Source of the DNA: Streptomyces sp. NBC_00448
GTDB lineage: Bacteria; Actinomycetota; Actinomycetes; Streptomycetales; Streptomycetaceae
NCBI RefSeq assembly: GCF_036014115.1
Contig: NZ_CP107913.1
Span: forward strand, 4,635,001 to 4,699,000
DNA: 64,000 nt
Direction of reading: 5' to 3'
Shown: one piece after another, positions 1 to 7,702 of the stretch
Layout of the letters: each line of letters opens with the position of its first letter
Numbering within the stretch: position 1 is the first letter of the stretch
Translations under genes and position numbers: made by a program
Notes under the pieces: model-generated
The model's input: the letters and a program-made list of their open reading frames with translations, nothing else
What the model was told of the DNA's origin: nothing
Databases searched by the model: none

Positions 1-101
1 CCCACCTCAGAAGTAGGTTCCGGTCCATGGCGCCTGCCATTCCCTTCCCAGCAGCATGGTCACGAGGCCACGGCGCGTGACCTGGACAACGGGACGAGGG
101 G

Positions 102-1754
102 GTGGACGGGGTGGACATGTGGCCGTTTCCGGTGGGCGGGACGCCCTGGCCGCAAAGCGTGATCGTGGCGTTGACCGCGGTCTGTGCTGTGCTGGCATTC
201 AGGGCGGAGCAGGCGCGGGGCCGAACGACGGTTGGCGCGCGACCGGTTGGGAGGATCGGCTGGCCGGTCGTCGCAGGGCTGGTGGGTGCGGCAGCGTACG
301 GCGGCGTGCCGGTTCTGCTGCTCGCCCTGCACAATCCCGGCCGCGGAGGGACCGGCTACATGATCACCGTGCCGGATCTGGAACCCGTCGGGCTGCTCCC
401 GGCGGCGCTGCTGATGGCCGGTCTGCTGACCACCGTGCTGCTCCCGTCGGCGCGCGCGCCCAGGCGGTGGGTACTGCCCGTGGTCGCCGTGGGGACGGGC
501 GAACTGCTGGTGGGGACGTACTGGCTGACGCATTCCGCCTCCTCGGGCCGGACAGCGCTGAACATCCTGGCGAGCAGCGTGAGCATCCTGGTGCTCGCCG
601 CCTTCGCCGGGGCGGGTCTGGTCCGGCCGGCGAACGGCGGGCCTGCGCGGCTGGCCGGAGCCGACGCGGAGAGGTCCGCGCGCTGGGCGCTGCTCCTGCC
701 CGCCGTCGTGGTGATGGCCGGTGACCTTCTCGGCCTCGATCTGTGGCAGGGCGCGCCGCCGGGAACCGGGATCGGGCCTGCGGCGACGGGTTATGTGGTG
801 GGGCCGGCACTGCTGGTGGCCGTCGTGCTGGGGCTGGTGCGGTGGCCGCGGGCGGCGGCGGATCTGGCCGCCCTGGGCCTGGTGGGGATCGGGGCGTACG
901 ACGTCGCCCAGGGCGGGTTCGGGCCGTCCTCGGTGGTGGTGGAGAAGTTCGGCTCCCCGAGCGGGCCGACGCCGCCCCTCCCCCTGGAGATGGCTCACCA
1001 CGCGTCGGTCCTCGGCGGGATCCAGGGGGCCGTGCTGCTGGCCCTCGGGCTCTGGCTGCTGCCGCTGACCGTGTTGCCGGACTCCCTGCGGCTGCTCGGG
1101 CGGGGTCCCGATCCGGCGCTGACCCGGCGGGTGCGGGAGCTGGCCGAGACGCGGGCCGAGGCGGTCAGCTCCGCGGCCGCCGAGTTGCGCAGGATCGAGC
1201 GTGACCTGCACGACGGCGCGCAGGGGCGGCTGGTCGCCATCGGGATGAACCTCAGGGTCGCCGAGGAGATGATCCTCAGCAGTCCGCACGAGGCCACCGC
1301 GCTGGTCGTGGAGGCTCGCGTCGCCTCCGCGGCGGCGCTGGAGGAACTACGCAGCCTGGTCAGGGGGATGTACCCGCCGATGCTGGCCGACCGTGGCCTG
1401 GCGGAGGCCGTCCGGGCGCTGGCGCTGGAGCTGCCGCTGCCCTGTGGGACCGAGATCGATGTACCCGAACGGCTCGACGCACCGCTGGAGTCGGCCTGCT
1501 ACTTCGCCATCGCCGAGGTGGTGACCAACGCCGTCCGGCACGCCTCGGCGCGTGCCGTGCAGATCCGGCTGGCCCGCACGCACGGGCTGCTGCGCATCGA
1601 GGTGGTCGACGACGGGGTCGGCGGAGCCGATCCCACCCGGGGCAGCGGACTGGCCGGGGTGGAGCGACGGCTGGCCGCGTTCGACGGCATCCTGGCGGTC
1701 AGCAGCCCGTCCGGCGGACCGACGATCGTGGTCATGGAGGTGCCGTGCGCGTAG
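102..1754 (+). CDS. Sensor histidine kinase, NarL/DesK type
   Basis: Membrane sensor kinase of about 550 residues. The first ~330 residues are mostly hydrophobic and hold many predicted membrane segments, so the sensor is probably buried in the membrane. The HisKA_3 dimerisation box follows, with the phospho-acceptor His in IERDLHDGAQGRL. A HATPase domain comes next, with an N-box near VVTNAVRHAS and a G-box DDGVGGADPTRGSGL. The reading frame overlaps the downstream response regulator by 10 bp, so the two are co-translated partners. The start is uncertain: GTG at 102, GTG at 111 and ATG at 117 are all in frame below a G-rich Shine-Dalgarno-like stretch at 91-101. The signal sensed is unknown. 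Confidence 0.9.
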   Translation: MDGVDMWPFPVGGTPWPQSVIVALTAVCAVLAFRAEQARGRTTVGARPVGRIGWPVVAGLVGAAAYGGVPVLLLALHNPGRGGTGYMITVPDLEPVGLLPAALLMAGLLTTVLLPSARAPRRWVLPVVAVGTGELLVGTYWLTHSASSGRTALNILASSVSILVLAAFAGAGLVRPANGGPARLAGADAERSARWALLLPAVVVMAGDLLGLDLWQGAPPGTGIGPAATGYVVGPALLVAVVLGLVRWPRAAADLAALGLVGIGAYDVAQGGFGPSSVVVEKFGSPSGPTPPLPLEMAHHASVLGGIQGAVLLALGLWLLPLTVLPDSLRLLGRGPDPALTRRVRELAETRAEAVSSAAAELRRIERDLHDGAQGRLVAIGMNLRVAEEMILSSPHEATALVVEARVASAAALEELRSLVRGMYPPMLADRGLAEAVRALALELPLPCGTEIDVPERLDAPLESACYFAIAEVVTNAVRHASARAVQIRLARTHGLLRIEVVDDGVGGADPTRGSGLAGVERRLAAFDGILAVSSPSGGPTIVVMEVPCA

Positions 1755-2431
1755 TCGTCGCGGAGGACCTCTTCCTCCTCCGGGAGGGGCTGGTCAGGCT
1801 GCTCAAAGCGCGCGGGTTCGAGATCGCGGCGGCCACCGACAGCGCGCCGGGCCTGCTCGACGCGCTGCTGGAGCACCGGCCCGACCTCGCGATCGTTGAC
1901 ATCAGGCTTCCGCCCACCCACACCGACGACGGGCTGCGTGCGGCGTTGTCCGCCCGCGAGCAGATCCCAGGGCTGCCGATCCTGCTGCTCTCGCAGTACG
2001 TCGAGCAGATCTATGCCCAGGAGCTGGTCGCCGACCAGGCCGGAGGGGTCGGCTACCTGCTCAAGGACCGGGTGTTCAGCGACGACCAGTTTGTCGACGC
2101 GATCCGCACGGTCGCCGCGGGCGGCACCGTCATGGACCCCCAGGTGGTCGTCAAGCTGCTCGGCCGCCGTGGCCGCGGCGAACGCGAACCCCTCTCCACG
2201 CTCTCGGAGCGGGAACGCCAAGTGCTCGAGCTGATGGCCGAGGGGCGCTCCAACAGCGCCATCGCGAACCGGCTGTTCATCAGCGAGAAGGCCGTGTCCA
2301 AACACAGCACCAGCATCTTCACCAAGCTGGAGCTCGTCCCCTCCGACGACGACAACCGCCGGGTGCTGGCCGTTCTCGCCTACCTCATGTCCGCCCCGCA
2401 CCAGGGCCGCCGCACCCCGCCGAGCCGCTGA
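1745..2431 (+). CDS. LuxR/NarL-family response regulator
   Basis: Cytoplasmic response regulator of 228 residues. The receiver domain has the acidic pair near residues 7-8 (VVAEDLF), the phospho-acceptor Asp in DLAIVDIRLPP and the conserved Lys in YLLKDR. The C-terminal GerE/LuxR helix-turn-helix begins at LSERERQVLELMAEGRSN. It starts at a GTG inside the end of the kinase gene, giving translational coupling, and is the expected phosphotransfer partner. Its targets are not visible here. The adjacent Tat hydrolase, 89 bp downstream on the same strand, is one candidate, but this is inference from position only. Confidence 0.93.
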   Translation: MRVVVAEDLFLLREGLVRLLKARGFEIAAATDSAPGLLDALLEHRPDLAIVDIRLPPTHTDDGLRAALSAREQIPGLPILLLSQYVEQIYAQELVADQAGGVGYLLKDRVFSDDQFVDAIRTVAAGGTVMDPQVVVKLLGRRGRGEREPLSTLSERERQVLELMAEGRSNSAIANRLFISEKAVSKHSTSIFTKLELVPSDDDNRRVLAVLAYLMSAPHQGRRTPPSR

Positions 2432-2520
2432 GCCGGTCAGAAACAGGAATCCGCCGGGCCGACAGGCGACCTCGAACGCGGGGCGTGGCCCGGTGCCGCC
2501 CAGAAAACCCGGGAGGGTCC

Positions 2521-3720
2521 GTGACGAACACGCCGATCACCAGCCAGAACCACCTGACGCGCCGCCGCCTGGTCGGTGCCGCTCTGGCAGCCGGGGTCGC
2601 CCTGCCGATCGGCGCCGCACGCCAGGCGTCGGCCGCTCCGGTCACCGAGAACCCGGTGCGGCTCACCCTGCCCGCACCCACCGGACCGTACCCGGTGGGC
2701 ACCGTACAACTGCATCTCGTCGACCCCTCGCGTCCTGACCCCGTGGCGGGCCCCGGGCGCCACCGCGAGTTGATGGCCAGCGTCTGGTACCCGGCCAGGA
2801 ACGCCAGGCGGTATCCCCTGGCCCCTTATGCGTCCCCTGCCGTGACACGGGCGCTCCTCGCGAACGCGGGCTTCCCGGCCGACGTCGCGATGGCTCCGCT
2901 CACAGCCGGCCACGGGGGCGCCCCCGTGCTGCGGCCGGACGGACGGCTGCCGGTCGTCGTGTTCTCGCACGGCGCGCACGATCACCGTGCGGACACCACC
3001 AACGTGGTTCAGGAACTGGCCAGCCACGGCTACGCGGTGGTCACGGTGGACCACACGTACGACGCGTTCAGCGAGTTCCCCGACGGCCGGCTCACCGTTC
3101 CGCTCGACACCCCGGGTCTGGGAGCACCCGACTTCGCAACGGACATCGTGTTCGTGCTCGACTGCGTCGAGAACCTGACCGCCGGGCGCAATCCCGACGC
3201 CGGGCAGCGGCCGCTGCCGGCCGGCCTGCTCGGTGCCCTCGACCCGTATCGCATCGGCATGTTCGGCTGGTCGAAGGGCGCGACGGCGACCACCCTCGTG
3301 ATGAGCCAGGACCAGCGCGTCCGGGCCGGGCTCAGCTTCGACGGACCGATGCAACCGACGGTCACCACCGACCTGGACCGGCCGTTCATGCTGATGACCG
3401 CCGAGTTCACCCGAGCCACGCAGCCGAGCGTCGCCGAACTGTGGTCGCATCTGCGGGGATGGCGGCTCAACGTCCAAGCGGAGGGCGCGATCCACTCGTC
3501 CTACTGCGACGTCCAAGTCCTGGTCCCGCAACTCGCACAAGCCGTCGGGATGAGTGATGCGGATCTCCAGGGCTGGATCGGCACCCTCGCCCCGGCCCGG
3601 GCCGTGCGCATCCAGCAGGCGTACCCCCTCGCGTTCTTCGACCAGCACCTGCGGCATCGCAGGCAGCGCCTGCTCGACGGCCCGAGCCCGGCCTTCCCGG
3701 AGGTGAGGTTCCTCCCCTGA
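2521..3720 (+). CDS. Tat-exported alpha/beta hydrolase (PAF acetylhydrolase-like)
   Basis: Secreted serine hydrolase of 399 residues. The GTG at 2521 follows GGGAGG at a good distance. An N-terminal twin-arginine signal (TRRRLVGAALAAGVALP) ends near an alanine-rich cleavage region. The nucleophile elbow is GWSKG, a Gly-x-Ser-x-Gly motif, within GMFGWSKGATATT. PVVVFSHGAHDHR looks like the oxyanion-hole region and the C-terminal IHSSYCD probably carries the catalytic His. The overall layout resembles platelet-activating-factor acetylhydrolase/dienelactone hydrolase proteins and Streptomyces extracellular lipases. The substrate cannot be told from sequence. It converges with the Mrr-like gene downstream. 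Confidence 0.82.
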   Translation: MTNTPITSQNHLTRRRLVGAALAAGVALPIGAARQASAAPVTENPVRLTLPAPTGPYPVGTVQLHLVDPSRPDPVAGPGRHRELMASVWYPARNARRYPLAPYASPAVTRALLANAGFPADVAMAPLTAGHGGAPVLRPDGRLPVVVFSHGAHDHRADTTNVVQELASHGYAVVTVDHTYDAFSEFPDGRLTVPLDTPGLGAPDFATDIVFVLDCVENLTAGRNPDAGQRPLPAGLLGALDPYRIGMFGWSKGATATTLVMSQDQRVRAGLSFDGPMQPTVTTDLDRPFMLMTAEFTRATQPSVAELWSHLRGWRLNVQAEGAIHSSYCDVQVLVPQLAQAVGMSDADLQGWIGTLAPARAVRIQQAYPLAFFDQHLRHRRQRLLDGPSPAFPEVRFLP

Positions 3721-3810
3721 GGCGACGGACCGAGGCGCTCACCTCCCGTGCCGCGACGGACCCGCCCCGACCGGCCTGCGCGTTCTCCGCTTCCTCGTGG
3801 CGGCAACCCG

Positions 3811-4518
3811 TCAGGCGCCGTACGTGTCCTTCCACCGTCTGCGGTGGGCTCGGTCGCCCTGACCGGTGCCGTTGAGGGCGAGGAGGGCCGGGAGCGGGGT
3901 GCCGGTGTTCCATTGGCCCAGCAGGTCACGGTGGACGGCCAGAATCCGGTGCCGGACGGCGAGAGCAAGCGCCGCCTTGCCGAAAGGACACGTGGCCACG
4001 AACACCGCGACATCCGCCTGGTGGTGCAGCCATGCCGTGCCGACGAACTTCTGCATGTCACCGCTGGGCACGTACCGATGCGGGGCGTAGTGCTTGCACT
4101 GCACGACCAGCCGCCGTCCGTCAGGGAGCGTCCCCGTCACATCCGCACCCAGGTCGCCGGACTTACCGGTGACCACCACGTCCGTGCAGCCGTCGCGCCG
4201 GCACAGCTCCGCCACGTACCGCTCGAAGTCCCGCCAGTGCATGGCGTCCACCTCGGCCAGCGAACGGTGCCTCACCCGTATCGCGTCCTGTTCCCGCCAC
4301 CGGCGATCCCCGCCACGCAGCAGACGGTCCGTCCGCCACAGCCACCACAGCACCCCTCCGACGACGCCGAACCCCGCGACCCCTGCCACGTAAGGCCACG
4401 CGTCCGCCCAGGAGTTCGCCACCAGGAGCACCAGCACGGCGCACCCCGCCAGGACCGTGTTCCGCAGGAACTCGTACCTCCGCCGCGCGGCCGAACGGCG
4501 CTTGCGCTTCCTCGCCAC
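3811..4518 (-). CDS. Membrane-anchored Mrr-like restriction endonuclease domain protein
   Basis: Protein of 235 residues if it starts at GTG 4518, which follows a GGGGGAT-type ribosome site. A basic N-terminus (ARKRKRRSAARRR) precedes two hydrophobic helices, then the nuclease domain at about residues 90-200. The domain contains the Mrr/DUF2034 core: MHWRDFERYVAELCRRDG, the catalytic Asp in SGDLGADVTG and the Q-x-K signature in VVQCKHY. Cytosolic Mrr enzymes cut modified DNA. Membrane-anchored versions are common in actinobacteria but their function is mostly unknown. The gene stands alone, with no methyltransferase nearby, and three 8-bp tandem repeats lie just upstream of its start. Confidence 0.85.
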   Translation of the reverse strand: MARKRKRRSAARRRYEFLRNTVLAGCAVLVLLVANSWADAWPYVAGVAGFGVVGGVLWWLWRTDRLLRGGDRRWREQDAIRVRHRSLAEVDAMHWRDFERYVAELCRRDGCTDVVVTGKSGDLGADVTGTLPDGRRLVVQCKHYAPHRYVPSGDMQKFVGTAWLHHQADVAVFVATCPFGKAALALAVRHRILAVHRDLLGQWNTGTPLPALLALNGTGQGDRAHRRRWKDTYGA

Positions 4519-4530
4519 GCATCCCCCATC

Positions 4531-4554
4531 CCCTGTCACCCTGTCACCCTGTCA
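4531..4554. repeat. Three tandem 8-bp repeats (CCCTGTCA)
   Basis: The octamer CCCTGTCA occurs three times head to tail, 13 bp upstream of the GTG start of the Mrr-like gene. It lies in the probable leader or promoter. It could be an operator array or a slippage-prone tract. Confidence 0.8.
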
Positions 4555-4966
4555 CCCCGCGACCGACGTGAGTGTGACCGGTGCAGGCCCGTCAAGGAAG
4601 GGCGCCTGCTGGCCAACGCCTCACCGTGCCTCCGAGCGCAGTCAGTAGGTCAGTTGAAGCGGGAGTACGGACGCGGCGCTGAAGGTGCCGGCCGATCATG
4701 CGCTGGTCCGGCCGGACGACGGCGGGACGCTGCGCATGGTTTCGCCGCTGGGGCGGGTGTGCGAGGCGCCGTTGGGGCTGGACCCGCCGCTGGAGGCGTT
4801 GCCGGCGGGGGTGGACTCCGAGGAACTGCGGGGCCCGCCGAGGCACTTGACCAGGAGCGCACCGTCGGAATTGCGGGTTCGCGGCGTTTGCACCGATGAG
4901 CAAGTGCGCCGGGGCGTCCTAGCATGTCGGCGACCACGAAACGCCGAGCACGATTCCGGAGGTCCG
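4540..4966. other. 427-bp gap with a coding-like remnant
   Basis: No complete gene was recognised between the Mrr-like gene and efeO. On the plus strand about 4682-4860 reads as coding-like sequence in the efeO frame (LVRPDDGGTLRMVSPLGRV and onward). It has no ribosome site, no recognised family and no separate stop. It may be the remains of a lost gene. TAGCAT at 4920-4925 could be a -10 element for efeO, but no convincing -35 sits at the right distance. Confidence 0.3.
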
Positions 4967-6283
4967 GTGCCCGCCGAACCCGAACCCGAATCCGAATCCG
5001 CGTCCGCGGACGGCGGACCCGCGCACGGCTGGCCGCCCGACCGCGCCGCCAAAGGGGCGGCGCCCGGCGGACGGCGCCGGCGGATCGTCGCGGCGGCCGT
5101 CGCCGCCCTCGCGGCCGCCGCGATCACCGCGGGCGTGCTGGTATCGGCCGGCCACCACGACTCGGGCACCGACAACCGGCACCCCCTGGCGGCCGACGGG
5201 CTGCGGCACACCCCGGTGGACGCCTCGCCGGGCGGCTGCGGGCGGGGCTGGGGCGGCCCCGGGAAGGTCACGCCGCGCTCGGGCACCCAGGTCTTCGACC
5301 TGCACAACTCCTCGGCCTCCGCCACCGATGTGGACCTGATCGACCCGCGCACCGGGAAGGTCTACGGCGAGGTCGAGGGCCTCGCCCCGGCCGGCAGCCG
5401 CCCGATGGTGGTGGATCTGGGCAGCGGCACGTACGCCTTCAAGTGCCTCCAGGAGGACACCGACGCGGTCACCGGCCCGACCGTCACGGTCCCGGGCACC
5501 GCGCCGCGGGGACCGGCCGGCCTCCCGGTGACCGAGCACGACCTGATCCCGCCGACCCTGGCCTACCAGACCTGGATCGGCACGCGGATGACCGAACTCG
5601 TCGGCGACACGGGCGCGTTGAAGGAGGATGTCGACCGCGGCGATCTGGCCGCCGCCCGCCGCGACTGGCTCGCCGGACATCTGGTGTACGAGCGGATGGG
5701 CGCGGCCTACGACACGTTCGGCGACGCGGACGGCGTGATCAACGGCACCACCGCGATCGGCCGGGACCCGCTCAAGGACCCGGACTTCACCGGCTTCCAC
5801 CGGATCGAGTACGGCCTGTGGCACGGTGAGTCGTCCCGAGCGCTGCGCGGTCCGGCCGCTGCGCTGGACAAGGCCGTCCGCGCGCTGCGGGCCACGTGGT
5901 CCACGCAGCGGATGGACCCGATGGCCATGGGCCTGCGGGCGCACGAGATCATCGAGAACGCCGAGCAGTTCGAGCTGACCGGCCGCACGGACTACGGGAG
6001 CGGCACCAACCTGGCCACCGCTCGCGCCGACATCGACGGCACGCGGGAGATCCTGGGCAAGCTCAACTCCCTGCTGGTGCCGCGCGACACGGGCCTGGCC
6101 GCGCTGAACGCGGCGCTCGACCGCGCGGCGGCCGACCTCGACGCCCAGCACCACGACGGCCGGTGGACTCCGCTGGGGGACCTGACCCGGGCCCAACGCG
6201 AGCGGATCAACGCCGACTTCGGCGACCTGCTGGAACAACTCGCCCCGGTTGCGGCGATCTTCGACGTTCGGAGGACGGCATGA
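4967..6283 (+). CDS. efeO: EfeO-type iron-uptake lipoprotein/M75 (imelysin-like) protein, copy 1
   Basis: Envelope protein of 438 residues. The GTG at 4967 is preceded by CCGGAGG; earlier in-frame codons lack a ribosome site. An acidic leader is followed by RRRR and a hydrophobic anchor at residues ~40-61. A cupredoxin-like domain follows (VFDLHNSSASATDVDLID to GTYAFKCLQED). The C-terminal M75/imelysin helical domain carries the HxxE metal motif in GFHRIEYGLWHG near residue 277. In EfeUOB systems EfeO binds iron in the envelope and delivers it to the EfeU permease. No EfeU gene is present here. The stop overlaps the efeB start (ATGA), so the two are coupled. Confidence 0.88.
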   Translation: MPAEPEPESESASADGGPAHGWPPDRAAKGAAPGGRRRRIVAAAVAALAAAAITAGVLVSAGHHDSGTDNRHPLAADGLRHTPVDASPGGCGRGWGGPGKVTPRSGTQVFDLHNSSASATDVDLIDPRTGKVYGEVEGLAPAGSRPMVVDLGSGTYAFKCLQEDTDAVTGPTVTVPGTAPRGPAGLPVTEHDLIPPTLAYQTWIGTRMTELVGDTGALKEDVDRGDLAAARRDWLAGHLVYERMGAAYDTFGDADGVINGTTAIGRDPLKDPDFTGFHRIEYGLWHGESSRALRGPAAALDKAVRALRATWSTQRMDPMAMGLRAHEIIENAEQFELTGRTDYGSGTNLATARADIDGTREILGKLNSLLVPRDTGLAALNAALDRAAADLDAQHHDGRWTPLGDLTRAQRERINADFGDLLEQLAPVAAIFDVRRTA

Positions 6284-7554
6284 CGACCGGCACGCGCGAC
6301 CCCCGGGGTGAAGGCGACCCGCGGGGTGAAGGCGATCTGCGGCGGCGGGGCTTTCTGCGCGGCGCGGCGCTGGGCGTCGGCGCGCTGGCGGGCGGCACGG
6401 TGGCGGGCGGCACGGCCGACTCCGTCTCCGCCGCCGCGCCGAGTCGCTCGCAGGCGGAGCGGGTCGACTTCCACGGCGTCCATCAGGCAGGCATCACGCA
6501 GGCCGTGCAGCCCTCAAGCGTCTTCCTGTCCTTCGACGTGACGGCCGCCGACCGCCGCGAACTCACCGATCTCCTGCGCGCGTTGACCGAGCGGGCCCGG
6601 TTCCTGACCACGGGTGGCACCCCGGCGGCACTGGGCATCACCGACTCGCCCTCGGACAGCGGCACGCTCGGCCCCCAGGTCCCGCACGACGGCCTGACGG
6701 TCACCGCCGGGGTCGGCGCGTCGCTCTTCGACAGCCGGTTCGGACTGGCGGACCGCAAACCGCTACGGCTGACCACGATGCCCGCCTTCGCGGACGACGA
6801 CCTCCAACCCGACTGGTGCCACGGCGACCTCAGCCTCCAACTCAGCGCCCCACACCCGGACACCGTCCTGCACGCACTGCGCGACATCGCCCGCCACACC
6901 CGCGGCGCCATGCAAGTGCGCTGGCGCATGGACGGCTTCACCAGCCCACCCCGACCCAACGGCACCCCCCGCAACCACCTCGGCTTCAAAGACGGCACCG
7001 CCAACCCCGACATCACCGACCCCACCATCGCCCGACAACTCCTGTGGACCGACGGCAACGGCGAACCCCCCTGGACCACCGGCGGGACCTACCAGGTCGT
7101 ACGACTCATCCGCATGCTCGTCGAATTCTGGGACCGCGTCTCCCTCACCGAACAGGAACGGATGCTCGGCCGAGCCCGCGACACCGGCGCCCCACTCGAC
7201 GGCGCACACGAGTTCGACACACCCAAATTCGCACAGGACCCCATGGGCGACGTCATTCCCCTGGACAGCCACATCCGAGTGGCCAACCCCCGCACCACGA
7301 AAACCGACAACTCCCGCATCCTGCGCCGCGCCTACAACTACGACCACGGCATGGACAACGACGGCAACCTCGACATGGGACTCATCTTCGTCTGCTACCA
7401 ACAGGACCTCGAACGACAGTTCACCGCCATACAGAAACGACTGGCCGGCGAACCACTCGTCGACTACATCACCCCCTACGGCGGCGGCTACTTCTTCGCA
7501 CTACCCGGCGTCAACGACCGCACCGACTGGCTCGGCCGCGGACTGCTCGCCTGA
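6280..7554 (+). CDS. efeB: EfeB: Tat-exported DyP-type heme peroxidase/deferrochelatase, copy 1
   Basis: Heme peroxidase of 424 residues exported through Tat (RRRGFLRG at ~21-28). The start is the ATG overlapping the efeO stop. The DyP GxxDG motif is GFKDGTANP near residue 235. The probable proximal heme His lies in DSHIRVANP, and the C-terminal QQDLERQF and GGGYFFALPG blocks are typical of EfeB. The family oxidises dyes or Fe(II), and a deferrochelatase activity has been proposed. An 18-bp in-frame duplication gives DPRGEGDPRGEG before the signal. From about 6780 onward codon choice changes: A-ending codons (caa, gaa, cca, cga) become common and G-ending ones rare. The first half and the second efeB copy do not show this. 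Confidence 0.93.
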   Translation: MTTGTRDPRGEGDPRGEGDLRRRGFLRGAALGVGALAGGTVAGGTADSVSAAAPSRSQAERVDFHGVHQAGITQAVQPSSVFLSFDVTAADRRELTDLLRALTERARFLTTGGTPAALGITDSPSDSGTLGPQVPHDGLTVTAGVGASLFDSRFGLADRKPLRLTTMPAFADDDLQPDWCHGDLSLQLSAPHPDTVLHALRDIARHTRGAMQVRWRMDGFTSPPRPNGTPRNHLGFKDGTANPDITDPTIARQLLWTDGNGEPPWTTGGTYQVVRLIRMLVEFWDRVSLTEQERMLGRARDTGAPLDGAHEFDTPKFAQDPMGDVIPLDSHIRVANPRTTKTDNSRILRRAYNYDHGMDNDGNLDMGLIFVCYQQDLERQFTAIQKRLAGEPLVDYITPYGGGYFFALPGVNDRTDWLGRGLLA

Positions 7555-7702
7555 GCGGGCGCCCTCGGTGGCTCGTCTCCGGCGGGGACACGCGGCGCGC
7601 CGGGGGATTGTCATGCTCCTCCCAATGGGACGATCATGTACAGCAGGTGAACATTCATCGACGGCACGCCGAAGAGCACCACACTGCGGAGGCTGACCAG
7701 GT
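7555..7702 (+). promoter_or_regulatory. Leader region of phosphoesterase 1 with a possible Pho half-site
   Basis: Intergenic region before the secreted phosphoesterase. GGTGAAC at 7646-7652 is the reverse complement of GTTCACC, the core of the Streptomyces PhoP repeat unit. Only one good unit is visible, so PhoP control is only a suggestion. GGAGG at 7688-7692 serves the ATG at 7703. Confidence 0.3.
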
